Source: Branchipolynoe longqiensis (lineage: Eukaryota; Annelida; Polychaeta; Phyllodocida; Polynoidae). Taken from it: a stretch of 64,000 bases of DNA. A program made the translations under genes and the position numbers. Position 1 is the stretch's first letter. Every line of letters starts with the position of its first letter. Shown in pieces: positions 30,205 to 40,698 of the stretch. The notes under the pieces were generated by a model. It searched no databases. It was not told the origin of the DNA and saw only the letters and a program-made list of their open reading frames with translations. The stretch covers positions 10,950,462 through 11,014,461 of the forward strand of contig CM059198.1 in NCBI GenBank assembly GCA_030323885.1, written 5' to 3'.

Positions 30205-30783
30205 CATAACACAGGAGCACCAGTCAGCTACACTGGCGCTTACACTATGCTGAAGTTCATAACTACATAGATCATGGTAGAGTAGCACAGGAGAACTAGA
30301 GTCAGCTACACAGGTACCTACAAGACATGGGGCTTAATAGGTACATGGATCATGATAGAGTAGCACAGGAGATCCAGACTCAGCTATACTGCCCATACAA
30401 GACGCTGGGCTTCATAGGTACATGAATCATGTACATGAGAATCAGATTCAGCTACACTAGCCCCGCCAAGACTCTGGGCTGCATAGGTACATGAATCATG
30501 TACATGAGAATTAGATTCAGCTACACTGGCCCCAACAAGACTCTGGGCTTCATAGGTACACGAATCATGTACATGATAATCAGATTCAGCTACACTGGCC
30601 CCTACAAGACTCTGGGCTTCATAGGTACATGACTCATGTACAGGAGAAACAGACTCAGCTACACTGGCCCTACAAGACTCTGAACTTCATAGGTACATGA
30701 ATCATGGTAGAGTAGAACAGGAACACCACAGTAAGCTATACTGGCACCTACAATACACTGAACTTCACAGGTACATACATTAC
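30205..30783. repeat. 69-bp minisatellite
   Basis: Units of about 69 bp contain AGGTACATGAATCATGTACA, GATTCAGCTACACTGGCCCC and ACAAGACTCTGGGCTTCAT. About eight copies run to 30783 and one further diverged copy lies at about 31126-31200, after an inserted SINE. Confidence 0.88.
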
Positions 30784-31125
30784 GGTTGGTTGGTTGCTGG
30801 GGCTTTACATCCTGGCGACATCTAAGGTCAGATCAGGTCATATCAGAAAGGGTACCAACTTGTGACAGTGCGCACTCATGGCAACTTTATAATGTTGCCC
30901 CACTGGGAAATCAGGCTGCCGGCACAATGACCCGATATCCCACTCAGTCAGATTATCCTGATACTTAGCTAACCAGTAATTGCCCTATCCTATTAATGCA
31001 GAGCGCCAGGCTAGGAAGTGACACATATCAATTTAATAAGTCATTGGCTTTACTCGGTCGGGAACCGAACTCCCGATCTCCCGCACGCAAGACCCGCGCT
31101 ATACCGATTAGGCCACCGAGCCCGG
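30784..31125 (-). mobile_element. tRNA-derived SINE, minus strand, inside the 69-bp minisatellite
   Basis: The minus strand begins CCGGGCTCGGTGGCCTAATC, with an A-box-like TGGCCTAATCGG. A B-box-like GAGTTCGGTTCCCG follows, then a body ending in GGATGTAAAGCCCC-type sequence. The body shares AGTGGGATATCGGG, CAGTGGGGCAAC and CATGAGTGCGCAC with the other SINEs in the window. It interrupts the minisatellite; the flanking CATTACGG and AATCACGG may be a diverged target duplication. Confidence 0.85.
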
Positions 31126-31200
31126 TCATAATCACGGTAGAGTAGCACATGAGAACTAGAGGCAGCTACACAGGTACCGACAAGATAATTGGTGTCAGAG

Positions 31201-31960
31201 GTGCATTATTTGTTACGGAGTAGCACCACCTGCACCTCACTAAGCTAATGAGGGAAGGGATAATCTACCCATTTTCAGTGCAAAAGCTAGACTCCTCATA
31301 TTGAATTTAGTTAGCATTTCTTCTATTAGGTACACAAATGATTATCGATTGCAAGAGTCTCTAACTAAGTTGGCTCTGTAGGATAACACCTAGGCAAATG
31401 CGTTGTTTTTGACAGATATTTTGCTTTCATTGAATTATCCTACTTACCAGTACCTAACTTAGTTAACTATGCAGGAAACACCTAGACGAATAATTTGCTT
31501 TTGAAAATATATTATGCTTTAATCAATGTTAGCAACTTTAATGTAATCGCAAAGATACGATTCTATACATGCGTGAGATAGAGCATGCAAAATCGAAGGG
31601 TGCGGCCTATTTAAATTAAAGGCACATCGTTCCCCACGAGGAGTCCACTGAGGCCTGCAAATATGTGCAATCATGTCTTTCATTGTTTTATTGAACAATT
31701 ACTGAGCTTTTTAGCTATTCACTATGGAACTCTATTACAATCACTTCATATGGCACTAGTGTCATTCAGCTGATGATAAAGCACCTCCGTAGCCCAGTAC
31801 ATTATCAATCAAACAAATAATTATTTTTATTCCAGAATATGATATGCACATGAACAAAGACACAACTAGAATCTAATTGGTTGGAACAATCGAGTATGTT
31901 ACACATTTATCCAATGATTATGCAATAATGATGTGTATAATGTAATTAACTGTCGCAGCT
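31201..31960. other. No recognisable gene
   Basis: AT-rich intergenic sequence. Nothing found beyond scattered short repeats of TTAGTTAACT-like words. Confidence 0.5.
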
Positions 31961-31968
31961 TGTGCATC

Positions 31969-32335
31969 GACGGGAAGCGGTGGTTGAATCGGTAAGAGTG
32001 CAGGCTTCCCGTGCCGAAGGTTGGGAGTTCGAATCGGTAAGAGTGCAGGCTTCCCGTTCCGAAGGTTGGGAGTTCGAATCGGTAAGAGTGCGGGCTTCCC
32101 GTGCCGAAGGTTGGGAGTTCGAATCGGTAAGAGTGCAGGCTTCCCGTGCCGAAGGTTGGCAGCTTGAATTCCAGCCGAGTTCAACCAATGACTTACAAAA
32201 TTGAATCATGCCAGCGTTGTGGTCTCCCAGTGGGGAAAGCATTATAACATTGCCATGAGTGCGCACAATTACAAGTCGGTAACTGTCCTGGTATGACCTT
32301 AGATGTTGTCAGACCATAAACCCCAGACAAATACT
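31969..32335 (+). mobile_element. SINE with a fourfold 45-bp amplification of its tRNA-like head
   Basis: The 45-bp unit GAATCGGTAAGAGTGCAGGC (then TTCCCGTGCCGAAGG and TTGGGAGTTC) occurs four times between about 31985 and 32165. The usual SINE body follows (CCAGTGGGGAAAGCATTATA, CATGAGTGCGCAC, TATGACCTTAGATGTTG). The unit spans the A-box-like and B-box-like parts of the tRNA-related head. Because 45 is a multiple of three, open frames on both strands pass through it; these are not genes. Confidence 0.8.
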
Positions 32336-32619
32336 CTGTGTACCTCATGCAATATCCTGATCATGAAAAACAGTTATGGTACTAGTATATGGATAGCTAA
32401 ATTGAGTAATGCATTATTATAATGCAAAATACTGATCAGGCAACATCTTTATAGTGCTGTGGTGAGCATGGCAAGTTGGGAAATGCATTATCACAATGTA
32501 TCGAGAAGGTACGGTGGTTAATTTTCAGAGCGGGCAAGGTAGGAATGGGCGCCCATGCCCACACCATCTTGTATTGTAGAATGTTCCCTCAACCCCGTAG
32601 GCCAATATTGCATGCGAGA
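32336..32619. other. No recognisable gene
   Basis: Intergenic sequence up to the 5' truncation point of gypsy copy 3. No LTR or primer-binding site resembling those of copies 1 and 2 is present. Confidence 0.5.
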
Positions 32620-33904
32620 CCTCAGCAATAACGCACGATCGAACTGGAAAACATGGATCAGAGCATATGATATATACGCCATGGCGGCAGGTGTCATATT
32701 GAAAGGAGAACGAGTGCAATGCTGCATCTTCCTTCACGTTGCCGGCGAGGAAGCGCCAAAGGTATTTGCCAATATGACTTTTGCGTTCGCCGATCAAGAC
32801 AAGATCAAACCGTTAACTGAAGCATTTTGAGTTTATTGTGTCGGTAAAAGCAGTATAATTATCACGTTACAAGTTTAATTCACATAATCAAGCGTCAGAA
32901 AATATGGCGACGTACATCACAGCGTTAAGGGACAAAGTCAAAGACTGTGAATACGGAGCGGTGGAGGAGTCGCTTTTGCGCGATCGAATTGTGGCTGCCG
33001 TAAGGAATGTGAATTTGCGGAACAAATTGCTTCAAACTACTGAGTTAACGTTGACAAAGTGCATAAGTATGTGTGAAATGAGTGAGTTCAGTTCAGATCT
33101 GTTGGAGGACACCAAATAAGACATGGAAAGTAAAGACATAGATTTCATTCGGAATTATGCTAATGTGCGTACCGGTGCACCGGCGGTCCGGTCAGCGGCG
33201 ACGCCATCTTGGAAATCGCCATCTTGGATTGCCGGTGGCGCCGGTGCAGGAGATTTCAAGATCCGCTGCCAGAACTGTGGTTATGAGCACCGCCGGGGAG
33301 TCTGCCCAGCGAAAGGGAAGGTGTGCATCGCCTGCAAGAAGACCGGGCACTTCGGGAAGGTCTGTAGGAGCAGGCTCGGGAGAGTCAACAAGCTTCACGT
33401 CGAAGCGCCCGACCCTCACAATGCTGAGCAAGACCCGGATCCGGCGGAAGTCAATGTACTGGCAACGGATCGCGGTGCTGGACGGGATGCCGAGCTGTGG
33501 CACGCAATCGTTCGGGTGAACGGTTGTCCTGTCAAGTTCAAGCTTGACACTGGATCGGAAGCAAACGTGCGTCCGAGGTTCGTCTTCGACAGAGTTGCTC
33601 CGGGGAGGCTGGCGAACACCAGATGTTCGTTGGTGACATTCTCCGGTCACCGGATCACGCCGGATGGGGAGGCACTGCTTGATGTCAACGACAGTGTGCT
33701 TCGGTTCCAGGTGGTGCCGGATTGCCAGCCCATCCTGGGCAAGCAGGCTTGTGTGACTTTGAACCTGCTGGCACGCATGGATGAGGTGCACATGGCCATA
33801 CCGACGAACATTGCCAAGCCGACGAACATTGGCGAACCAACGAACATTGCCACACCGACGAACAGTTCCAGCATAGGGGCAGAGAAGCTGGTAAGCGAAT
33901 ACAA
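32620..33904 (+). pseudogene. gag: Gypsy copy 3 gag and protease
   Basis: The gag matrix/capsid-like part is open to a stop at 32830. A frame from 32904 then runs to 33119, and another from 33123 continues into pol. Zinc knuckles CQNCGYEHRRGVC and CIACKKTGHFGKVC fit C-x2-C-x4-H-x4-C. Protease keeps KLDTGSE. The TNIA repeats before RT (PTNIAKPTNIGEPTNIATP) are a short proline-rich linker absent from copy 1. Confidence 0.88.
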
Positions 33905-35610
33905 AGACGTATTTCAGGGTTTGGGGTTGATCAAAGCAAAGGCTATCATTCATGTCGATAAGTCTATTCAACCTGTCATAGATCCGCCTAGACGGATTCC
34001 GTTTGCAATTCAAAGTAAGGTACGCAGTGAGCTTGATCATATGGTAGAGCTAGGTGTTATAGTGGAGCAGGATGAACCTACCGAGTGGGTTAATTCTATC
34101 ACGATCGTAAAAAAAACTAATAAAATTAGAATCTGTCTGGATCCGACTAAATTAAACAAAGCGATAAAAAGAGGGCCGTTCCCAACCAAAACTATTGATG
34201 AGATTATTGCCAAAACAGCTGATGCTAAGTATTTTTCAGTTTTGGATGCGAAGACAGGTTATTGGCAGATAGAATTAGATGAGGAAAGTTCACGTTTGTG
34301 CACGTTCAATACTCCGTGGGGGCCGATACAGGTAGACACGCTTGCCGTTTGGCATCAAAACAGCGGGCAACATTTTTATTCAGGAAATGCACCATGTCAT
34401 AGGCGACATACCCGGTATCGGGATAGTCACGGACGATATTTTGGTATATGGGTCAACGGTTTAGGAACATAACGAGCGGCTCCGAGCTGTTTTGGACCGA
34501 GCTAGGTCGGTTAATCTTAAATTAAATGATGCTAAATCGTTGCTATGTAAAACTACAGTAAAGTATGTAGGTCATCAACTTACCCAGCAGGGTGTAAAGC
34601 TTGATCCAGACAGAATACAAGCAATAGTAGACATGCCAGAGCCGCGTGACAAACAAAGTGTCCAAAGGTTCCTGGGCATGGTTGGATATGTGCACAAGTT
34701 CATACCCAACATATCTGAGATAGCTAAACCACTACGCACGCTCCTAGCCAAGGACGTGGCATGGCACTGGCAAGTCGAGCAGCAATGTGCGTTCGATAAG
34801 TTGAAAGAGAAGTTAAGAACTGCTCCTGTATTGACATATTACAATGTTAAAAAGCCTATTGTAATTCAGGTAGATGCTTGTCAGTCAGGTTTGGGAGCCG
34901 TGTTGATGCAAGATGGTAAACCAATCGCACTCGCATCTCATGCGCTTAATGCAGCGCAGTGTGGATATGCCACTATTGAAAAAGAAATGCTCGCCATATG
35001 TTTCGGATGCCAACGGTTTCATGAGTATATATTTGGCAAGGAAGTTCAAATTCAGACAGACCACAAGCCGTTGGTAGCCATAATGCAAAAACCAATACAC
35101 AAGCTGTCGGCTAAAATGCAAAGAATGCGAATGCGATTGCAGAACTACAATATTCAGTTATGTCAAGTGAAGGGCTCTTTGATGTTTTTTGCAGACACGT
35201 TGTCCAGGGCGCATACCACCAAAGTAGGTCATGATAGCCTGTTCGATGACACGTTCTGCGTTGCTGCAGTGGACGTGCAGTCGTCGAGTCTGTTGAGTAA
35301 AATTGAAGCTGAGTATGAAAAAGATGTATCTATGTCTATGTTGATCTCACACATTGAAGATGGGTGGGACACTACACGTATACAGACACCACCGTGTCTG
35401 AGACAGTACATTCCATACAAGCATGAGTTAACAGTTGAAAATAATCTTGTAATGAACGGCAATCGGGTGGTGGTTCCTCCAGCTCTTTCTGGTGAAATGA
35501 TAGAGGCGTTGCATGAGATGCATTTGGGGGTGACTAAGTCCAAGCAGTTGGCGCGGGACTGTATGTTTTGGCCAAATATTAACAAGCAAATCGAGGATAA
35601 AGTCAGTTGA
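33895..35610 (+). pseudogene. pol: Gypsy copy 3 reverse transcriptase and RNase H
   Basis: RT motifs PVIDPPRRIPFAIQ, GVIVEQDEPTEWVNSI, KIRICLDPTKLNKAI and FSVLDAKTGYWQIELD. A small deletion near 34325 shifts frame, and IVTDDILVYG (DD retained) is in the shifted frame. A TAG stop sits at about 34463, where copy 1 has Glu. From 34492 the frame is open through the thumb (FLGMVGYVHKFIPNIS) and RNase H (IQVDACQSGLGAVLMQD, YATIEKEMLAI, QTDHKPL, ADTLSRA). RNase H removes template RNA. Confidence 0.9.
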
Positions 35611-36561
35611 TGTGACACTTGTCAAAACAACCGGAAAAATTTGCATAACGAGCCATTGATAAATCACCCGATCGCCTGTCAGCCATACGACAAAGTGGGG
35701 GCCGATTTATTTGAGTTAAATCATAAGAATTACCTGATAACTGTAGATTACTACACCAAGTTTCCAGAGGTAACGCTTTTGGGCGATACGTCGTCTGTCA
35801 CTGTTATTGAAGCGTTAAAAGACAACTTTGCAAGGCACGGTATTCCTAGTCAGGTAGTGTCGGATAACGGTCCACAGTTCAAGAGCCATGAGTACAGGGA
35901 GTTTGCACTACATTACGGGTTCAAGGCCGTGTATTCCAGTCCACAGTATCCACGTAGCAATGGTCAGGTTGAACGGTTCGTACAAACAGTTAAGGACATG
36001 TTAAAGAAGTGTGAGAAAACTGGAGCTGATTTTCAGTTAGCATTGCTGAATTATCGCAATACTCCGTTGCCTGTTCTGAACGTGTCTCCGGCACAGTTGC
36101 TCATGAGCAGAAGGTTGAGAGGCAGATTACCTATGGCAAAGGGTATTTTGGTGCCTGAAATGTAGGATCCTAAGAAAAGGCAGACAGCTCAGCGGCAGGG
36201 CAGTCAGAAAGCGTTTCATGACCGGAAGTGCGGTAAGGCGCACAAGCCCATGAAAGTTGGAGATAAGATAAAGTACAAAAATAATGCTGGGGAATGGAAA
36301 AAAGGTGTTATTTTGGGACGAACTGGGGTGTCCGGGAGAGAATATCAGATTTTAAATGAGTCAGGCAACATGTTATATCGTAACCGTGTACAAATCATTG
36401 GAGCGCCCGTGGAGGGGCGACCCGAGTTGGTCGTGCAGACGCAATCTGGGTCAGCGTCAGCGACGCAATCTGGGTCAGCGTCAATGCCGAATGTAAACAG
36501 TACAGTTAATCTAAGTAGGTCAGGTCAGCTGATAAGGCCGGCGAGCAGGTTAGATCTATAG
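35500..36561 (+). pseudogene. pol: Gypsy copy 3 integrase
   Basis: The HHCC zinc domain is broken by a TGA at 35608 just before CDTCQNN. The core has VGADLFELN, VSDNGPQF and QVERFVQ at the D, D, E positions. A TAG at about 36163 interrupts it before the C-terminal segment (VGDKIKYKNNAGEWKKGVIL), which is open from 36250 to 36561 and ends PASRLDL. A 24-base in-frame duplication (QSGSASAT/QSGSASMP) lies near 36440-36490. Confidence 0.9.
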
Positions 36562-36820
36562 TGGGTCAGTGTGCTTCCGACTGTTGCAGGATTAACATGT
36601 GCATGTACAGTTAAGTTTATTTCAGCGTTTGTGTTTTACTGTTGATACATATGGACAATATGAGATATCAGGCATTACGGCCGGATTTTGAGGACTTAAG
36701 TGCATTGTGCACTCGGACATTTGCAAGTTAAGTGCGCATATATTTTGATATTGTATATTTTGTGTTTCTTCATTGTTATTTTGTAACATTTCATGTTTCA
36801 GAAATACTTTGAGGGGGGGA

Positions 36821-37011
36821 TGCGATATATGCGTAATAGACGTCTAGACCTGTGGTTAATATATGTTAACGATATGCAGAGTTGGGGACAAAGAGATATG
36901 CAAATGAGATGACGTCATGGAAAGTTTAGCCGGCGGGTCAAGCGTGCCCTACGCCGTGAATAAACCATTCAGTAACCAGAAGTCAAAGTGTTCAGACGTT
37001 GTACTTTCACA
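36821..37011 (+). repeat. 3' LTR of gypsy copy 3
   Basis: 191 bp, TGCGATATATGCG to TTTCACA. It has an octamer ATGCAAAT (36898-36905) and a perfect CRE palindrome TGACGTCA (36910-36917), followed by AATAAA at 36959. Related positions in the other LTRs carry TGATGTCA and TGACATCA. Confidence 0.88.
36898..36917 (+). promoter_or_regulatory. Octamer plus CRE in the gypsy LTR
   Basis: ATGCAAAT followed four bases later by TGACGTCA. These are classical POU/octamer and CREB/ATF sites, expected to drive LTR transcription. Conservation of the CRE core across the three copies supports a role, but activity is inferred. Confidence 0.5.
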
Positions 37012-37548
37012 CGGGATGCCAGTGCTCCTGGTATTGCACATTTGGTCACCGCGTCCGGTTTACTGCGCATTAGGTTTGTTTTTAAAAGAGTGGAATAGAG
37101 TTCAGGAACATGATTGGGATTAGTTGTTAGAATTGTTTTATTCTGTCACTGGCGACATTGTATGCCACTATAAGTGGTAACCAGATACAACTAGGCAATC
37201 AGGTACGAGACAGGAGGCCTGTGAGATATTTGCCGCAATCCCACATCGGGACCAGCATTATGTTCTCTCCGAGGGCGATCCCTGCCGACCCAACCCGCTG
37301 CAACGAGGTCCCGTCAGGACAGGTGCGCTCTTTTACTAGTCCCATTAGTGCTTAGGCCACATACCGGCGTACATTAGCGAACAACACATCCGGGCGCCGC
37401 TTTACTAAGCAATGCTCGACAGGCTTCTACAGCGCAGTAACAATTCACATACAAATGTAGTTCTATAAAATAGACGTGTCTTGGTAAAATCCATGGTTTA
37501 CGAAGTAAAACGACGAGCAATATAATCGATTAAATTAATTAATTAATG
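37012..37548. other. No recognisable gene
   Basis: Intergenic. The short plus-strand frame at 37158-37355 has no recognised domain. Confidence 0.5.
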
Positions 37549-37863
37549 TTTGGTGAGATCTTACATCCTGGCAACATCTATGGTAATATCACTGATTATC
37601 AGTACATATACCTATTTGTGACAGTGCGCATATATGACGACTTTATAGTGATGCCCCACTGGGATACCAGGCCTCCAGCACCATGACCCGATATCCCACT
37701 CAATCACATTATCCTGATCTTGAACACACCAGTCCTTGCCCTATCCTAGTAATGCTCAGTGCTAGACTAGGTAGCGACACATATCAATATTTGTAAGTCA
37801 TTGGCTTGACTCGGCTGGGATTTGAACTCCCGACCTCTTACCGATTCGGCCACAGCATCCGGT
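37549..37863 (-). mobile_element. tRNA-derived SINE, minus strand
   Basis: The same body as the SINE at 30784-31125, read on the minus strand (CCTGGCAACATCTA, CCCCACTGGGATACCAGGC, GATATCCCACTCAATCACAT on plus). The head at 37825-37863 has a B-box-like GGATTTGAACTCCC on plus, with CCGATTCGGCCACAGCATCC as the A-box side. Confidence 0.8.
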
Positions 37864-39000
37864 CACACACAAATCTAGTACTATCAAATACATGTTTTGG
37901 GGCAAATCCATAATTTCCGAAGTAAAACAGTGGCAAATAGAACCAATTCAATTAAAGTGATGCATATGTATATACATATGCATATATAAACACTTCTTAT
38001 GCTGATTTTGTGTATAGTTGTGCCGTGCGATAGTCTTTAATTCTGTTTCCAGGAAGGATATATGAAGTTACGGTAGTGGTTTATTCTAAATAGATGACTA
38101 TGGGCACTAAGCATACGTCTACCTGGTAGAACACTTTAAGGTAGCTCCGAGTTGAAACACGAATGTTCACTTAAGGTGGCTACATGAGCGGAGCGCTCAT
38201 TGGCTGTCTTTGTTGCGCGAGAACAGCGAGGCGGCCCCACCCACACCTGCCAATCACCCCATACATCCTCCTACTGATTGGCCCGCCTCGCATCTCACCA
38301 ACCAATCAGCTCACTACCAGCCTCACCCTGTTCCTCACGACCACCAGCCTGCCACACAGACACCTGCGCACTGCCCCCCATCAGAGCGACATCTTTTCTC
38401 AATCCCCCTCATTCGCTACCAATGCACTTGGCTTGGTGAAATACACCCGAGCAAACTATAACAACAACACAAAATAAAAAAAGGATAGATTTAATAGCAA
38501 TGGCAGACTATTATTACATTGTTTGGTGATGTTTGATTATCTTCTCCCTCTGCTTGCTTTGTGGCGCGAACAGGCGCAGTTGGGGGCGGCTCCTGCCCGA
38601 CGGACCAAGGGCCATGCTATGCACAGTGATGCATCAGGCGAAACACAACATCTTACAGACATCTAGCTATATGCAATAGTGCGTGCGTATGGTCCAAGTG
38701 ACTTGCAATGAGTGGAAGCTGAAGTCTAAGGTCCATTTGAAAGTAATACACGCCCCTGGGAGCATGAGAGTAACACCTTCGCATATGTGCGATCCTGACT
38801 TTGTGTACATGATCCGTTTGCTACTTGTTATTGAACGGCATTATGCTGGTCACTTCCTGTAGTAATAGTGTCAGTCAGTTGAGCAGAAGGCACTTCATAT
38901 TAAAATGACCCATGTTTGATAATAGTTCCAACGATTGCTGGCCCGATTAATGCCTGCCGTGAGGGGGGGGGGGGGTATTGCAAACAAAAGGATAATTATA
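37864..39000. other. No gene; CCAAT-rich patch
   Basis: Intergenic. 38185-38320 is GC-rich with several CCAAT/ATTGG words (see separate entry). A G12 run is at 38962-38975. Confidence 0.5.
38185..38325. promoter_or_regulatory. Cluster of CCAAT/ATTGG motifs
   Basis: CATTGGCTG (about 38197), CCAATCACC (about 38249), TGATTGGCC (about 38275) and CCAATCAGC (about 38303) fall within ~130 bp of GC-rich sequence. It resembles a promoter proximal region or a TE terminus. No coding region starts nearby, so a regulatory role is only a guess. Confidence 0.3.
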
Positions 39001-39325
39001 ACTAGGGCGTCCGCCTCCCGTTTTGGTAGGTCGTTGGATTCGAAGTCACTGGTTCGAACCCTGGTTGAGTCAAACCAATTACTTCAAATTTATATTTGTC
39101 GTTTCCTAGCCAAGTGCTTGACATTAAAAGTATAGGGCAAGGACTGGTTGGCTCAGTGTCAGGATAATGTGACTGAGTGGGATATCAGGTCCTGGTGCTG
39201 GCAGCCTGATATCCGAGTGGGGCGGCAATATAAGGTCGCCATGAGTGTGCACTGTCACAAGTTGGTACCCGTCGTGATATGACCTTAGATGTTTTCAGGA
39301 TGTAAAGCTCCAACAACCATCCAAC
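39001..39325 (+). mobile_element. tRNA-derived SINE, plus strand
   Basis: The head carries GGTTCGAACCCTGG at about 39051 (B-box) preceded by GGTAGGTCG. The body runs GGACTGGTTGGCTCAGTGTC, ACTGAGTGGGATATCAGG, GAGTGGGGCGGC, CATGAGTGTGCACTGTCACA and TATGACCTTAGATGTTTTC. It ends at a short CAACAACCATCC tail. Confidence 0.85.
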
Positions 39326-39917
39326 AACTAGGGCTGACGTCGAACCCACAAGTCTGCCATGCCTAACCAGTAGGGCTATAATCGCGAATATATCTAATTC
39401 TACTATTTCTAGGTACAGATTTCACTTGCCGATTTGTGGCAAAACTGTGTTTGCATAAGTATGAAGTTTGATTAAATACGACATTGGTTGCTTGACTGAC
39501 AGATCACCCATTGTTTGTGGTTAAATAAAACCTAACTTAAGTCAACCGAAAACTCAACTTAAAATCATTATACTAAGTGCTCACGGCTAGACGGGTCTGC
39601 CTATCCTAGGTATAGACCATACATGATGTAGGACGTACAACCCCGACAAAGCAAATCGATGCTGATATCAACTGACCAATGCTGATATCCTGTTCACACG
39701 CTGGCTGCATTTGAAGCTGCACAATCCGATGAAAGCAAGAGATTTTCAAGACCAAGCTTAGATTTGATTTTGCACATCCAACATAAATATTGGTTCATTC
39801 GCTAAACATGTCTGCACACAGAAGGCACATTAAGTCGGTTTTGGAGCCTGTCGCTGCTGAAGCCAATATCATCCAATGTTTTGGAATGTACGCCGCAATT
39901 ATGTTGCATGTTTTCAA
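39326..39917. other. No recognisable gene
   Basis: AT-rich intergenic sequence up to the left end of the Ngaro-like element. Confidence 0.5.
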
Positions 39918-39920
39918 TAA

Positions 39921-40228
39921 TTCACGACACTCGGACAAAGGACAGAACTTCAATGTAACACCATCACCATTTAATCAGTTAAATTGAATCACAATCAATC
40001 AACAATCAATAAACAAGCCACTGGGGCGAACAGGAGGCTGGCTCCGAGTGTAAGTCTCGCGTGTGGAGAGCTGAAGGCGGCTGGCACCTTGTGAACAGTA
40101 ATGTACATGAGGTCCGGTGAAGCCCCGTTTTAATGTTGGCGGAAGAAGCCGATATGGTGCCTGGAGCGATAATGATACAATCAACACACAATCACGATAA
40201 TGTAAACAAAAACCACAGCACTTAACCC
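39921..40228 (-). repeat. B2 repeat of the Ngaro-like element
   Basis: Near-identical to 40393-40698. It differs by a T-run length (GTTTTAATG versus GTTTAATG). It starts TTCACGACACTCGG and ends ACTTAACCC on plus. Confidence 0.92.
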
Positions 40229-40255
40229 CCTAGAAAAGAGGGTGGGTGGGAGGGG

Positions 40256-40392
40256 AAATTTGACGTTGCTAGTTTGAAAGCTGGGAGAGAAGTGGCCGGG
40301 GAGAAAGAGGCCGGAAGTCAGGTGGGGAAAAAGGAGGTCAGTTCTTTGCCTCGTGCGTGAATTAAACATGTTGCCTCACCAACATGCCTAAT
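40256..40392 (-). repeat. A2 repeat of the Ngaro-like element
   Basis: 137 bp, apparently identical to 45236-45372. On plus it runs AAATTTGACGTTGCTAG to CAACATGCCTAAT. A 27-bp unique linker (40229-40255) separates it from B2. Confidence 0.92.
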
Positions 40393-40698
40393 TCACGACA
40401 CTCGGACAAAGGACAGAACTTCAATGTAACACCATCACCATTTAATCAGTTAAATTGAATCACAATCAATCAACAATCAATAAACAAGCCACTGGGGCGA
40501 ACAGGAGGCTGGCTCCGAGTGTAAGTCTCGCGTGTGGAGAGCTGAAGGCGGCTGGCACCTTGTGAACAGTAATGTACATGAGGTCCGGTGAAGCCCCGTT
40601 TAATGTTGGCGGAAGAAGCCGATATGGTGCCTGGAGCGATAATGATACAATCAACACACAATCACGATAATGTAAACAAAAACCACAGCACTTAACCC
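40393..40698 (-). repeat. B1 repeat of the Ngaro-like element
   Basis: About 306 bp. It overlaps the last codon and stop of the recombinase ORF (stop at 40692-40694). Confidence 0.92.

Larger units (their letters stand above)
32620..37011 (+). mobile_element. Ty3/gypsy LTR retrotransposon, copy 3 (5' truncated, most complete pol)
   Basis: Similarity to copies 1 and 2 begins within gag near 32620 (NARSNWKTWIRAYDIYAMAAGV). The 5' LTR and primer-binding site are missing. Gag, protease, RT, RNase H and integrase are all present with a small number of stops and frameshifts. Polypurine tract GAGGGGGGGA is at 36811-36820 and a single LTR at 36821-37011. No target duplication can be assigned because the left end is lost. 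Confidence 0.92.

Noticed and set aside
31918..32266. Overlapping frames with repeated RHGKPALLPIRTPN-type sequence as a repeat protein
   Set aside because: The repeats come from the 45-bp SINE head array, whose unit is a multiple of three. Frames exist on both strands.
30205..32335. CRISPR array from regularly spaced repeats
   Set aside because: The repeats are head-to-tail satellites without unique spacers, in an animal genome with SINEs. No cas genes.
38184..38477. Thr/Pro/His-rich plus-strand frame
   Set aside because: C-rich composition leaves two overlapping frames open. No domain, and no conserved start context.
39001..39075. Functional tRNA gene
   Set aside because: Only A- and B-box-like sequence is present. 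It does not fold into a complete cloverleaf by eye and is followed by a SINE body repeated elsewhere in the window.
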